From: Archivesica marissinica
Lineage: Eukaryota; Mollusca; Bivalvia; Venerida; Vesicomyidae
Assembly: GCA_014843695.1 (NCBI GenBank)
Contig: CM026403.1
Span: forward strand, 8,075,728 to 8,139,727
DNA: 64,000 nt
Direction of reading: 5' to 3'
Position numbers and translations under genes: made by a program. How positions within the stretch are numbered: position 1 is the stretch's first letter; the number at the start of each line of letters is the position of its first letter. The notes below the pieces were generated by a model, which was given only the letters and a program-made list of their open reading frames with translations, searched no databases and was not told where the DNA came from. Below, in pieces: positions 47,653 through 58,683 of this stretch.

Positions 47653-48240
47653 TATAGATTAGCCAGTTACCAGTCAGTCGGACTGTATCAGCAGCCATAA
47701 TGTATACAGCAGCCAGATACCAGTCAACCAGTCTGCATAATTAGCCAATTAGCCGAGCCAGCCAGACAATGAGCAGCCAGACTGTATTAGCAGCCAGTTA
47801 TCCTCCAACCTGGCTGTATATGCAGTCAGTTACCAGCCAGCCAGACAGACAATAAGCAGCCAGACTGTATTAGCAGCCAGTTGTGACCAGCCAGCCTATA
47901 ACAACAATAGAAGCAGTCAGTTACCAGCCAGCCAGACAGACAATAAGCAGCCAGACTGTATTAGCAGCCAGCCTATAACAACAATAGAAGCAGTCAGTTA
48001 CCAGCCAGCCAGACAGACAATAAGCAGCCAGACTGTATTAGCAGCCAGTTGTGACCAGCCAGCCTATAACAACAATAGAAGCAGTCAGTTACCAGCCAGC
48101 CAGACAGACAATAAGCAGCCTGACTGTATTAGCAGCCAGCCTATAACAACAATAGAAGCAGTCAGTTACCAGCCAGCCAGGCAGACTATACGCAGCCAGA
48201 CTGTATTAGCAGCCAGCCTATAACAACTATAGAAGCAGTC
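47653..48240. repeat. CAGCCAG-rich minisatellite with 91/73-bp blocks
   Basis: Blocks of GCAGTCAGTTACCAGCCAGC, CAGACAGACAATAAGCAGCC, AGACTGTATTAGCAGCCAG and CCTATAACAACAATAGAA. Some blocks include TTGTGACCAGCCAG and others lack it, giving two block lengths. Confidence 0.92.
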
Positions 48241-48586
48241 AGATACTACATTTTTGAAGTAAAACTATGCAGTTTTGTTATTTGTTCATAGAACCTAATG
48301 CATCATGACATTGCATTGATTTTCATTACCAACTATTGAGAAACTAATACAATGGGCCAGGGGGAAAATAACAAAACTGTATATTTTTAATTCAAACATA
48401 AATTGCAAAACCAACAAGGAATTACTTTTCACTTGTTATGATTGTATATCTAAATATTCAAGAAATTTACGTATATATGTTGAGAAATGAGGTTCAATGA
48501 TGGGCCGATTTCTCCCGAAACTAAACCACTTCCTCAATCACTTCCATTCATCAAAATTCATCTAGAACTTATTAGTTATCCTGTAC

Positions 48587-48587
<1 letters not shown>

Positions 48588-48675
<88 letters not shown>
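48588..48675. repeat. (CAGA)n microsatellite, about 22 copies
   Basis: Uninterrupted tetranucleotide run followed by imperfect GGCAGG motifs. Open frames through it encode a Thr/Asp/Arg/Gln periodic peptide and are not genes. Confidence 0.98.
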
Positions 48676-48676
<1 letters not shown>

Positions 48677-49189
48677 GGGCAAGCAGGGCCTGGGCAGGCA
48701 GGGTAGGGCAGGCAGCAGACAGGCAAACAAGTCTTCCCGCAGCTAGTGACACTCTGTTAGTATATGGGCAAGTTATACACGGCATGCACTTTGATTAATG
48801 TGTGGGCTAGGCTTTGGCTGACAAATTAACTTGCTATTCTTTCCTGCAAAATTTCCTTTGATGATGCATTGCTGTTATATTCTGTACAGTTTTTATCGCC
48901 ATTACTGTTGCATATATAAGACAGACATTCATTGAATTAAATGGATTTTTATTATGATATTTGTGGAAACATTACACATTTTCTAACCAGAAGGTTATTG
49001 TTGTTTGCTAATTTGAATGTGCGTAAAAGATAACTGAGCAAATTATTATTTCCATTAAAGATAGAGAAATACAAGATGAGATGCCTTGGAATTGAAATTA
49101 TCTCTTAGAACTTAGCCCCAAAACAACAATTCATTATGCTGCTACTAGTTTCATGCACGCATACGGCAGTTTGTGTTAGTATGCATAGG
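48676..49189. other. Intronic stretch with no recognised feature
   Basis: Nothing recognised. Confidence 0.4.
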
Positions 49190-50085
49190 GGAATGGGCTA
49201 GAGATGGGATTGGATATATATGGTATAGGGGAATGGGCTAGAGATGGAATTGGATATAGATGGTATGGGGGAATGGGCTAGAGATGGGATTGGATATAGA
49301 TGGTATGGGGGAATGGGCTAGAGATGGGATTGGATATAGATGGTATGGGGGAATGGAATAGAGATGGTATAGGGGAATGGGCTAGAGATGGGATTGGATA
49401 TAGATGGTATAGGGGAATGGGCTAGAGATGGGATTGGATATAGATGGTATATTAGGGGAATGGGCTGAGATGGGATTGGATATAGATGGTATAGGGGAAT
49501 GGGCTAGAGATGGGATTGGATATAGATGGTATAGGGGAATGGAATAGAGATGGTATAGGGGAATGGGCTAGAGATGGGATTGGATATAGATGGTTAAGGA
49601 ATGGGCTAGAGATGGGATTGGATATAGATGATATATTAGGGAATGGGCTAGAGATGGGATTGGATATATATGGTATATTAGGGGAATGGGCTAGAGATGG
49701 GATTGGATATAGATGTATATTAGGGAATGGCTAGAGATGGGATTGGATATAGAGGTATAAGGAATGGGCTAGAGATGGGATTGGATATAGATGGTATATT
49801 AGGGGAATGGGCTAGAGATGGGATTGGATATAGATGGTATAGGGGAATGGGCTAGAGATGGGATTGGATATAGATGGTATAGGGGAATGGAATAGAGATG
49901 GTATAGGGGAATGGGCTAGAGATGGGATTGGATATAGATGGTATAGGGGAATGGGCTAGAGATGGGATTGGATATAGATGGTATATTAGGGGAATGGGCT
50001 AGAGATGGGATTGGATATAGATGGTAACTATAAGGGAATGGGATAGAGATGGGGTTGGATATAGAAAGTATAAGGGAATGTGAAC
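49190..50085. repeat. 40-bp G-rich minisatellite, about 22 units
   Basis: Unit TATAGGGGAATGGGCTAGAG then ATGGGATTGGATATAGATGG, with a short unit (GAATGGAATAGAGATGG) recurring at about 49351, 49530 and 49889 and length variants TATATTAGGGG. A SINE-A insertion abuts the right end. Confidence 0.95.
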
Positions 50086-50094
50086 AAAATGGGA

Positions 50095-50291
50095 TTATAC
50101 AAATTTATATTTAGCTCGATTGCAAAACAAGTTCTTTCAACTTATAATAATCACTCTGGAATCCATCGCCATGAAGGAGGGAGAAGGGGCAATATGGAAT
50201 TTAAATGCCTTGCCAAAGGGCACAATCGGGGTTCGAATTCCAGACCATTCACACCTGAAGCGAACACGCTACCACTGCACTATCACGACTT
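50095..50291 (-). mobile_element. SINE-A at array edge
   Basis: Minus-orientation copy: tail TACAAATTTATATTTAGCTC, head ..AACACGCTACCACTGCACTA-TCACGACTT. Internal deletion around CACTCTGGAATCC relative to the 27-kb copy. No clear target duplication. Confidence 0.8.
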
Positions 50292-50919
50292 CCTAAGGGA
50301 AGGGATATAGATGTCTCAGTCAATCCATGACATTTGAGATTTGAGCAAAGCTTTAGAAGCACAAGATCTGACCACAAGATCCTCTTCCACCACTCCCCCC
50401 CCCCATGATCCCCCCCCCCCCCAGTATTATCCGTATCCTCTCCAGTTAGCATAAAGGGCAGTTGCGATGATTGCCCTTAAGTGACTATAAATGTTTGTCG
50501 TGGTATGAATCAGTCATGGTCGGGAATCTCACATACTTCCATTTAGGGACATGTCCCCCCCCCCCCCCCATCCTTTACATTTGAACTCTTTTTGTTTGGT
50601 TCATACTTTATGATCGTCACCTATCATTGTCTGTTTTATTACGAGACTTTCCTTTGATTGTGTATCAGTATGTGGTGTTCTGCCTTATTAAACATGAAGA
50701 TAAACACAAGCAGAAGAATCTTGCAAATGATTGTTTTCGGCAGGATACAGGCAAGATACCGTCATGGTGTGTTTACGGTCCCATTAAATCAACATGATGC
50801 ATGAACTGAGAATGTGCCGCACATAGAGAGATGTACTGAGGAGTGGATGATTGCGATTTGTGATTACTACATTATATTGTCATATCTCTATTGCATTGTA
50901 TTCACATTTTAAAGCCTCT
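50292..50919. other. Intronic stretch with C-runs
   Basis: Several C-runs of 9-14 bases (50395-50422, 50553-50569). No exon-like frame. Confidence 0.4.
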
Positions 50920-51165
50920 TTAACCCTTTCAACCCCACAGGCCTCTAAACAGGCTTATGAAAAGTGTAGATCCAGATGAGCCGGCTCATGACGAGCCGTC
51001 TCATCAGGATCTGCAGTTTTTTGCCAGTAATAAATATTACTATTTTTAGATAAAATTACCCATTTTGATAAATGAACTGGTCCAAAGGTAATTTTCTTAT
51101 TAATTTATTGGTCTGAAAATATCATGGACCAGTCCATATCAGTTACTTGGGGTTGAATGAGTTAA
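50920..51165 (+). mobile_element. MITE-1 copy, complete, TTAA-flanked
   Basis: TTAA at 50920-50923 and 51162-51165. Hairpin intact with a CGGCTCATGACGAGCC core. After it the word ATGAGTTAA repeats twice more, a tiny beginning of terminal duplication. Confidence 0.9.
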
Positions 51166-51341
51166 ATGAGTTAAATGAGTTACTTACGATGTTCTGCACA
51201 CGGAGATATACTGGGAAGCGGGTGATTAGATACAGAATGATTGGTGTATATTTCCATGTTTCAGTAATAAATTGTTATGATTTTAAGCCAAATTGTGAAA
51301 GGCTGCCCATAAATAAATCTGGCATGAATATAATGGTGTGG

Positions 51342-51485
51342 TATAAAACCTGTCTTTAAGCAGCCAGCCAAGGGATAATAGAGGTCAAATGTATAATAAA
51401 ACAACATATTGGGAAGCTGGAAACTGGCTGCTTAATACAGGGTGGTTGCTTAATAGAGGTGACCACAAACACAGGTTTGACTGTA
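51342..51485. mobile_element. TA-MITE copy, internally shortened
   Basis: Starts AAAACCTGTCTTTAAGCAGC and ends AGGTTTGACTGTA. Directly followed by one unit of the 23-bp array and then the hAT element. Confidence 0.78.
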
Positions 51486-51946
51486 TATGAAGATAGTGGT
51501 ATGGTATACAGTCCTTCGATTTTGAGGCACGCGATCGCGCCTGCACGCGCCCAAATCAAGACTAGACGCGCGACAGACCGAGCGCCTCGAAACATGCGCG
51601 CTCTGTTAGCATTGATGTGGTTAAAATTGTTTCTAAAACGTTGCATATTTCACTGCAACAATGAACTCTCCGATCCGGTTGTCGGCACCTTTGTCGGCAC
51701 CTTTGTAGGCACCTTTGTAGTTTCATTTCAAGCGTGGGTGTCTGCGACGATGTGTTTGACTTTGTAGTCCACGTGCGGCTTATGACTCAAAGGCTTTGAC
51801 AGGTACAGTGATGCGGAATTTTTTTTTATCGGCATCCTTTGATACGATGCAATGATTGTCGCATTATATTTTAAGCTGGCATAATACAACCAACTCTCGG
51901 AATGATCACACACATTTAATTGTTGTCAATATACATATAGTCAGCT

Positions 51947-52894
51947 ATGGCAGATACTAAAACAAAGGGGCACTCCGTGCAATTAAAAACATTCCTAAAT
52001 TGGAACGTCGGGTCGCTAATTGGATTTAAAACTGTTAAAGATAAGCATGGCATTGAATATGTGCATGAAGTATGGTGCAAAACCTGCGCTCGACATGCAG
52101 ACCACATAAAGAAAAGTGATAAACTGCACGGGAAAGCCACTACGGACGTTGACAAATATGTTGTGGGCACCAACTTCGTATCAAAACATACTGTGAACAG
52201 ACATCTTACATCGAAAGCCCATGAAATTGGAATAGAAGTGGAGAAAGAAATGGGTGGGGAATTTAGTGATGTGGAGAGGGAGAAAATGGACTCTAACCCT
52301 GGTGACTCGTTATTAGCCAGCACTAGTGCATCTGCGACAAACGTAATAAAACAGCCAAAGATTAATATCGCTCTCAAACAGCAGTCATGGGATGCGTATC
52401 TTAAGCTATTCAAGACGGCATACCTTCTGGCCGTTGACGGTCAACCATTGACAACATTTGAGACAATGATTAAAGTCCAGAAAGCTAATGGAGTTAATCT
52501 TATTCAAGGTGCTGATAATTCTGACTGTGTTAGGGAAATTCTATGTTTCATCGCCAATTCTATTCGGGAAAAGATTGCAGACATTTTGTGCGGGGTTAAC
52601 GCTTTCACGGTAATGTCAGATGGCTCGCAGGCAAGGAAAACAGGGGCAGAGAAGGAACTTGTTCTTGTTAGAGCGGTGTACGAGGGAAGGCCAACCTATT
52701 ATGTCCTCGCTTTGCAAGATTTGGACTCATTTGGTGATGCTAATGCTCGCGTGTTAAAAGTTGCCATTGACGATGTATTTCTAAATAGACTTAAGATACC
52801 AGCCGATAGGTATAAATTCACCGAAGTTGCTGCTGCAGCCGATGGGGGCATCTGTAAATTTTGGCAAAAAATCGGGTTTACTAACACGTTTTAA
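51947..52894 (+). pseudogene. hAT transposase, N-terminal part, frameshifted
   Basis: First ATG after the leader. Residues 44-92 carry C-x2-C-x38-H-x5-H (CKTC, NRHLTSKAH), a BED/C2H2-like DNA-binding finger. About residue 225 is MSDGS, the likely first catalytic Asp of the RNase H-like fold, followed by KELVLVR. The frame leaves the family pattern after FTEVAAAADG because of an extra G in the five-G run 52844-52848, and ends at 52894. Similar proteins in animal genomes are often named ZNF862-like or KIAA1586-like, both derived from hAT transposases. If the extra base is a sequencing error, the element would encode one protein of about 805 residues. Confidence 0.88.
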
Positions 52895-54365
52895 AGAAGA
52901 TGGAAGGCCGTGGTTAGTCAACATTCACTGTGTTGCACATCGTCTTGAGTTGGCTATTAAAGACTCCATTTTGAAGGAAAAAGACATGGAAAATGTTGAA
53001 GAGTTCATGCAATCGTTGTACAAGTTCTTTAAGCAATCTGGAAAGTTCAGCCGCCATTTTAAGGAGGCTGCTCGGGTCCTAGACGTGACGGTGTATAAAC
53101 TTCCGAAATTAACCTCCACTAGGTTTGTGAACCACCACAGGAAAGCAATTAAAAACTTATTGAACAACTGGGTACTTCTCATCCAGGTGTTCGAAGATGG
53201 GATCGCGGATCCAGACTACAAAAAAATCAAAGCCAAGCTACAGGGCTTCTTAAACAAGCTGCAGAACTATAAGTTCATTATGGTGTGTTGTTTGTACAGG
53301 ACGATACTAGATGTGGTGTCAATACTCTCTTTGGTTTTCGAAAAGGACAGTCTACTCGTGTTTGATATTCTACCCGCTGTCATTAAAATGGAGACAGCGT
53401 TGACTGAACTCAAGGAAACACTGACCACTGTTGATGCAATCACAAAAAATTCTATGATGAAGTTAACAATGACTCATTCAGAGGAAAGTAGCGTCGTGTC
53501 AGTTGAAGTTATAATGCCAAAACTCGGAACGATGCATCGTAAGGCCCCGAATAGAGAGTTTATACAACAGAAATATGATGGTTTGAAAGGATGTCAATCT
53601 GATAACATGGGTAACATAATATTGGACGAAACAGTGAATCTAGCGCACAGAACAATTGAGGCTATTATGACATGCATTGATGCAAGATTCGCGTTGTTCA
53701 AGGCTGATGATTCCATATTCCGCCATATGCAATGGGTCGATCCTGCAAATTGGCAATCGTCAAAAGTCGACTTGGAATCGATTACCAAATTGGCAGAACA
53801 CTATTCAGAAACTCTCAAGTTTGCGGGATTTAACCCCGACGATGATATGCTAAAAACGGAGTGGTGCGATGTGAAAGTAGCCACTAAACAATACTATCCA
53901 AAACTGAAAGTGCGCCGCCTATGGCGCAAACTTTTGAAATATCGAAGGCTCCAGTTTCCGAACATTTGTCTGCTCGTAGAAATCGTATTTTCAATTGCTG
54001 TCAGTAACAGCGTCGTGGAGTGCGGCTTCAGTCATCTCACTGCAATGTTGTCCGATCGCCGTCTTAGTATGAAACACCAAACGATGGAAAACCTATTGCT
54101 TGTACGTGTAAACGATCTAGTGTGGACCGAATCCGACAAAGACGCCATACTCCATAATGCCGTTGGGAAATATCTGCAAAAGTCGCGAAAGCGCAAAATT
54201 GAAACAGGATCCGATCTACTACTTAAAAAGCGAAAAATCACTAAAGCCACGCACAATAGTGACAGCAGTGCCAGTGATTCTGACTCTGAACGCGACAGTC
54301 ACACCGACACGGACAGTTCCGGCTCCGAATCCGATGATTACGGAAGTGCCGGAAGTGGACAATAA
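52849..54365 (+). pseudogene. hAT transposase, C-terminal part, +1 frame
   Basis: Continuation of the transposase in the shifted frame. It opens with GASVNFGKKSG, then NIHCVAHRLELA with the C-x2-H pair typical of hAT catalytic domains. Near the end (about 54000-54120) is the hATC dimerisation region, SNSVVECGFSHLTAMLSDRR and MENLLLVRVND. After it come basic clusters (KSRKRK, LLKKRK; likely nuclear localisation) and an acidic Ser/Asp tail of about 35 residues. No other stops or frameshifts were seen across about 500 codons, so inactivation, if real, is recent. The annotated start marks where homology resumes; an ATG in this frame at 52827 is incidental. Confidence 0.88.
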
Positions 54366-54559
54366 CTTTGCTTTGGTTCGTTATTAAATAATAAAACGAT
54401 TCTTGTTTCAGGTAACGATGTATCTTTTATAATATATGCCCTCCTTTGTAATTATAATTAAGTTTTAAGTGGCGCGCGTTCTCACAAACAGCGCTCGCAA
54501 TCTCCAAACGTGGTGCGCGATCGGCGGTGCGCCTGGGTTTTCCATAATCGAAGGACTTG

Positions 54560-55078
54560 GGTATATATGAAGATAGTGGTGTGGTATATATGAAGATAGT
54601 GGTGTGGTATATATGAAGATAGTGGTGTGGTATATATGAAGAGAGTGGTGTGGTATATATGAAGATAGTGGTGTGGTATATATGAAGAGAGTGGTGTGGT
54701 ATATATGAAGAGAGTGGTGTGGTATATATGAAGATAGTGGTGTGGTATATATGAAGATAGTTGTGTGGTATATATGAAGATAGTGGTGTGGTATATATGA
54801 AGATAGTGATGTGGTATATATGAAGATAGTTGTGTGGTATATATGAAGATAGTGGTGTGGTATATATATGAAGATAGTGGTGTGGTATATATGAAGATAG
54901 TGGTGTGGTATATATGAAGATAGTGGTATGGTTTATATGAAGATAGTGGTGTGGTATATATGAAGATAGTGGTGTGGTATATATGAAGATAGTGGTGTGG
55001 TATATATGAAGATAGTGGTGTGGTATATATGAAGATAGTGGTGTGGTATATATGAAGATAGTGGTGTGGTATATATTG
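54560..55078. repeat. 23-bp minisatellite, about 22 units, on the right flank of the hAT
   Basis: Unit GAAGATAGTGGTGTGGTATA-TAT. One diverged unit (TATGAAGATAGTGGTATGG) lies on the left side of the hAT at 51486-51508, so the hAT sits inside or at the edge of this array. Confidence 0.96.
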
Positions 55079-55188
55079 TTCCTATAGGCCTGCTTGTAGG
55101 CAACTTTTCTTTTTTTCGGTGCGAATACGTTGCCATTTTTTTAAATATAAATTTATTTGGTTCATTATTTACAAATATTTACACACAT

Positions 55189-55344
55189 GCCAAGGGAATC
55201 ACAGAAAGTGGCTGCTTAGCACAGGTGGCAGCTAAATAGAAGTCAAATGTATAATAAAACAACATAATGGGAATCTGGAAACTTGCTGCTTAATACAGGT
55301 TGGCTGCTTAATGGAGTGTCACCCCTAACACAGGTTTGACTGTA
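55189..55344. mobile_element. TA-MITE, 5'-truncated
   Basis: Matches from CAAGGGAATCACAGAAAGTG to CACAGGTTTGACTGTA. Confidence 0.75.
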
Positions 55345-55826
55345 CGTAAATAAGAAAAAGAAATGCCGAAATAAAATTATACGGGATGTATTACATAAAT
55401 GCAGTGGAAAATAATTTATTGCAATAAAATACCTACTACCATATGACTAGGATGTCTTTATATTAAAATATAATGGTGATACAGTCGTAGCTGATACAGA
55501 GGACATAACGAGACAAATTAAATTATGTGTTCCCAAGACTTTGGAACCATTTATGATAAATTTACCCATCTTCATGAAATCAAAAACTGTTTACAAAAAA
55601 ACTGTTTACAGGTGTTTGGTTTCAAAACACTGAAGGCAATGAACAGCCTTTGTTCTCCGGTGTAGCAATTATAAAGTCTGCTCATACTTGTTTCTCCTTC
55701 AGTTGCCAATTAAGACTATATTAATGTAGCGTTAAATTTGGTAAACAACTGTTAGGACGTTCTCTATTACAAGTTTTGTAGGAAAAGGGTGTGCAATAAT
55801 AGAATTTGTTCAAACATTGTATATCA
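55345..55826. other. Intronic stretch with no recognised feature
   Basis: Nothing recognised. Confidence 0.4.
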
Positions 55827-56067
55827 TTAACCCATTCAACACCAAGTAACTCACATGGACTGGTCCATGATATTCATAAACCAATAAATGAATCAGAAAA
55901 TCACATTTGGACAAGTTCATTTATCAAAATGGGTAATTATGTCTAAAAATAGTCATATCACTGGCAAAAAGTGCAGATCCTGATGAGACGGCTCATCATG
56001 AGCCGGCTCATCTGGATCTACACTTTTTGTAAGCCTATTTAGAGGTCTGTGGTGTTGAAAGGGTTAA
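55827..56067 (-). mobile_element. MITE-1 copy, complete, TTAA-flanked
   Basis: TTAA at 55827-55830 and 56064-56067. Opposite orientation to 28.9 kb; ends CCCATTCAACACCAAG and GTGGTGTTGAAAGGG. Hairpin intact at about 55975-56025. Confidence 0.92.
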
Positions 56068-56394
56068 CCCTATGTAAGCCTAAGAAAATTATTAAATAAA
56101 GTTTGTATTCTAATGACTTTTTATTATTTATGAATTAATTTGTAATATGCCAATTTTCTCAATTTTTCTTTAAAATTGCGGGAAATCTATGTATTTCGTC
56201 AGTAAGCTTTAAAACGTGCATATTATTATATAAAAATAACTTTTATACAACCTTCTAGAAGATCTAATCATGTTCTTGTGAAGTTATGTGTATTCATTAA
56301 ACATCATTTTTGATGCAAGAAATAAGTAAAGTAAAGTATGGGAGGGTAGCTTTTATATTATAAAAATGCCAATATTTTGATAATATTTAAACGA
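56068..56394. other. Intronic stretch with no recognised feature
   Basis: AT-rich, nothing recognised. Confidence 0.4.
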
Positions 56395-56618
56395 TTGCGA
56401 AGCAAGTTTTAACAACTTATATTAATCACTCTCCTTGGCGCGGATGAAAGCATATATGTGGTCATTCCTGTGGGAGGAAACCGGAGTACCCGGAGAAAAC
56501 CCACCTGTCCAATCTGGCGACCACCGTACCATCTCATATACTTCCCGGTCTGAGGATCGAACCCGGGTTGCATTAGTGAGAAGCGATCACGCTAACAACT
56601 GCGCTAATCGAACAGCCT
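56395..56618 (-). mobile_element. SINE-B, full-length-looking copy
   Basis: On the + strand it runs from the tail GATTGCGAAGCAAGTTT and AACTTATATTAATCACTCTC to the core GGGAGGAAACCGGAGTACCC and a tRNA-like head (complement) with GGTTCGATCCTCAGACC and TTAGCGCAGTTGTTAGCG. The tail is shared with SINE-A although head and core differ. TATTTAAA on both sides may be a short target duplication. Confidence 0.78.
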
Positions 56619-56929
56619 ACATGCTATTTAAAATGAAGATCCATACATGATAATATTAGTACAGTGAAACCTGTCCCAAGAGTCAACCTATATAAACAGA
56701 CCACCTAGCTGTCGTATAAGAGATTAATTTAGGTGTGTACTGATGTGTCATTACCAGCTAACTAGCTAAAAACTCCATTCTCAACTCAAATATTGCATAT
56801 CACAATATTAACCAAAGCATATCCACCAAATTTGTTCACATTTAATGATTTATCAATGTATGAACATTTCATTACTATACCTATTTATAGTTGTGTTCAA
56901 ATTACTGATTACCTGCTCATTATTGAACT

Positions 56930-57135
56930 TTGCTTCATGTGCGAAAAGACCCGGAGTTTGCGCCCCGCTGGAGCTGTTACCATTGTGCCCTTTATAAATT
57001 ACGGCAAGGCAATTAAATTCCGCATGCCTCTTCTCTCTCCCTCGTGGCAATGGATTACATCAGGAATGAGGTCTCGAGAGTGATTAATATAAGTTGTACG
57101 AAATTGTTTCGCAATCGAGCTAATATAAATTTGCA
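56930..57135 (+). mobile_element. SINE-A, 5'-truncated
   Basis: Reads in SINE sense: CTTCATGTGCGAAAAGACC, GGAGCTGTTACCATTGTGCC, GGAATGAGGTCTCGAGAGTG, TTGTTTCGCAATCGAGC. The A-box part of the head is missing. Confidence 0.8.
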
Positions 57136-57459
57136 TAAACTAAATCAAAACTCATTATTTTGTTTTGCTTTTGCAATCGTTGTTATAATTTTCTATCTCG
57201 AACGTCTTGTGATGGCAAAAACGAAATAAAGTGAGATAATTTTACAAATAATTAGTTTATGATATAAGATATCTAAGGGGATTAAAACTTCTAACATGTG
57301 CCCCAAAGGCATTGTCTGTGTGTGCATCCATCTGTCCGGTTCCAATTCCCAGTTACCAATGGATGGAATTTTATGAAACTTTATGAAATATGTATCACCA
57401 TAGTGTTGTGGTGCACTTTTCTTCATGGTCAGTAACACCAGAAATCTACCCTACTATTA
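57136..57459. other. Intronic stretch with no recognised feature
   Basis: Nothing recognised. Confidence 0.4.
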
Positions 57460-57815
57460 TTAACCCTTTCCCTCATAGAAGCACCTCTTGACGCCATTAC
57501 AATACGACACATTGACATTATAGTAGCCAAACCAATGTTCATAATAAAGGCCAGAATCTTATGTAGTCCCAGTAATATCTATGAAGGTGGGATAGATATG
57601 ATGACTACTTATCCGCTGCATGATAGCTAAATGGCTGCCGTTTGTAGGGAGATATAATATTATGTTAACCTAAATCTCTATGTAGTCCCAGTAATATCTA
57701 TGGAGGTGGGATAGATATGGCGACTACTTATCCACTGCATGATAGCTAAATGGCTGTCGTTTGTATGGAGATATAATATTATGTTAACCTAAATCTCTAT
57801 GAAGGAAAGGGTTAA
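57460..57815 (-). mobile_element. MITE-2 copy with internal 119-bp duplication
   Basis: TTAA at 57460-57463 and 57812-57815; ends CCCTTTCCCTCATAG and CTATGAAGGAAAGGG. The interior from AGTCCCAGTAATATCTATG is present twice, 119 bp apart (57565 and 57684), while the 18.4-kb copy has it once. It ends 53 bp before a TMEM132-like exon. Confidence 0.87.
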
Positions 57816-57868
57816 CAATGAAAAAATCTTTAAACGAAGATGTTGAGTTTGTGTGTTTATGTTTGCAG

Positions 57869-58012
57869 GTGACGGAGATTGTAAATGTGGCCATTCTGAC
57901 GGGTTGGGAGCAGGTATATCCATTGCAGATATACACAGTAGACGATACAGACAAGCTCTCCGACGTTACCAAACAGACAAAATGCCATTCTGTAGAAGTT
58001 GATGTACTCAAG
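57869..58012 (+). CDS. TMEM132-family protein, internal exon (second seen)
   Basis: This 144-bp exon (48 codons, phase 0 at both ends) lies between GTTTGCAG and GTAAACT. It reads VTEIVNVAILTG, then a segment ending TKCHSVEVDVLK. TMEM132 proteins show TEILNTAVLTG-like sequence followed by a CxSxxxDVxKV motif; both fall in the right order after the 27-kb exon. The Cys in TKCHS and the Cys in the first codons of the next exon (VASDC) form the conserved pair spaced across the exon border. The preceding intron is about 30.3 kb and holds most of this window's repeats. The acceptor is crowded by a MITE ending 53 bp upstream. I infer extracellular location from the family. Confidence 0.87.
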
Positions 58013-58183
58013 GTAAACTTTTCTACCAGTATTTACTGTGTGGCGGGATTAATTTGCGATGTTATGACGTAAATCTGCAATGTACCTGCGAGCGTCCGTC
58101 AACATAGTTCCATTTTTCTATGTTTAGTTTTGTGATCTAATATTTAACACTGTACGCTTTGATGAGGTCAATCATGCACTAAT

Positions 58184-58600
58184 GTACCGTATTTATCGAT
58201 GTATAATGCGCTATCATGTATAGCGAGCACAACATTCTCACAGGAAAAACTGAGTTCCGATGTATAGCACGCACAAGCAAAATCCACTAAAATGTTCACC
58301 AAAAACGTAACACTGACAATGGATGTACAAATAGTTCCTAATATTCCCAAATACGTCCACAAATATGCACCTGGGAATGTATAGCATTTCTTATTTTATT
58401 TCTAAGTTGCAAATAATGATTTTGCTATTTGGATAGTGGAACTAAAACACTTGGCTGAATAGAAAATAACATAGATCCTGATCAGATGTGGCATATATAA
58501 CACCGCCGATCTTGATCTATGCTGTTTGCACATTCCTTCCCATTTATTCAGCATTTTAAGGATTAATTGAGGTCAAATATGCAGCAAACTGCAGGATACA
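58184..58600. repeat. Old repeat debris with MITE-3-like hairpin and TA-MITE tail
   Basis: 58184-58270 resembles a degenerate tandem (GATGTATAATGCGC, GATGTATAGCACGC). At 58465-58530 AACATAGATCCTGATCAG faces GATCTTGATCTATGCTG, related to the hairpin at 16358-16425. 58565-58660 is a weak TA-MITE fragment (CTGCTTAATACAGG). Confidence 0.45.
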
Positions 58601-58683
58601 GAGTCTAAAACTGGCTGCTTAATACAGGTTTGTTGCCTAATAGAGGTGATCATTAGTACAAGTCTAAGATCATACTATCTTAC

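Larger units (their letters stand above)
51509..54557 (+). mobile_element. hAT DNA transposon, about 3.05 kb
   Basis: Left end CAGTCCTTCGATTTTG, right end complement CAAGTCCTTCGATTATG: short imperfect TIRs starting CA, as in hAT elements. Flanks ATGGTATA (51501-51508) and TGGGTATA (54558-54565) match at six of eight positions, an imperfect 8-bp target duplication in repetitive DNA. Both subterminal regions are CpG-rich (ACGCGATCGCGCC; GTGCGCGATCGGCGGTGC). A 13-bp word (TCGGCACCTTTGT) is repeated three times at 51679-51720 in the leader. One transposase gene lies inside with an AATAAA signal at 54390-54395. Confidence 0.88.

Noticed and set aside
48487..48798. Frames through the (CAGA)n run
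   Set aside because: Microsatellite translation only.
51459..51767. 102-codon + frame at the hAT left end
   Set aside because: It spans the TA-MITE, array unit and hAT leader; no domain and no protein-like composition.
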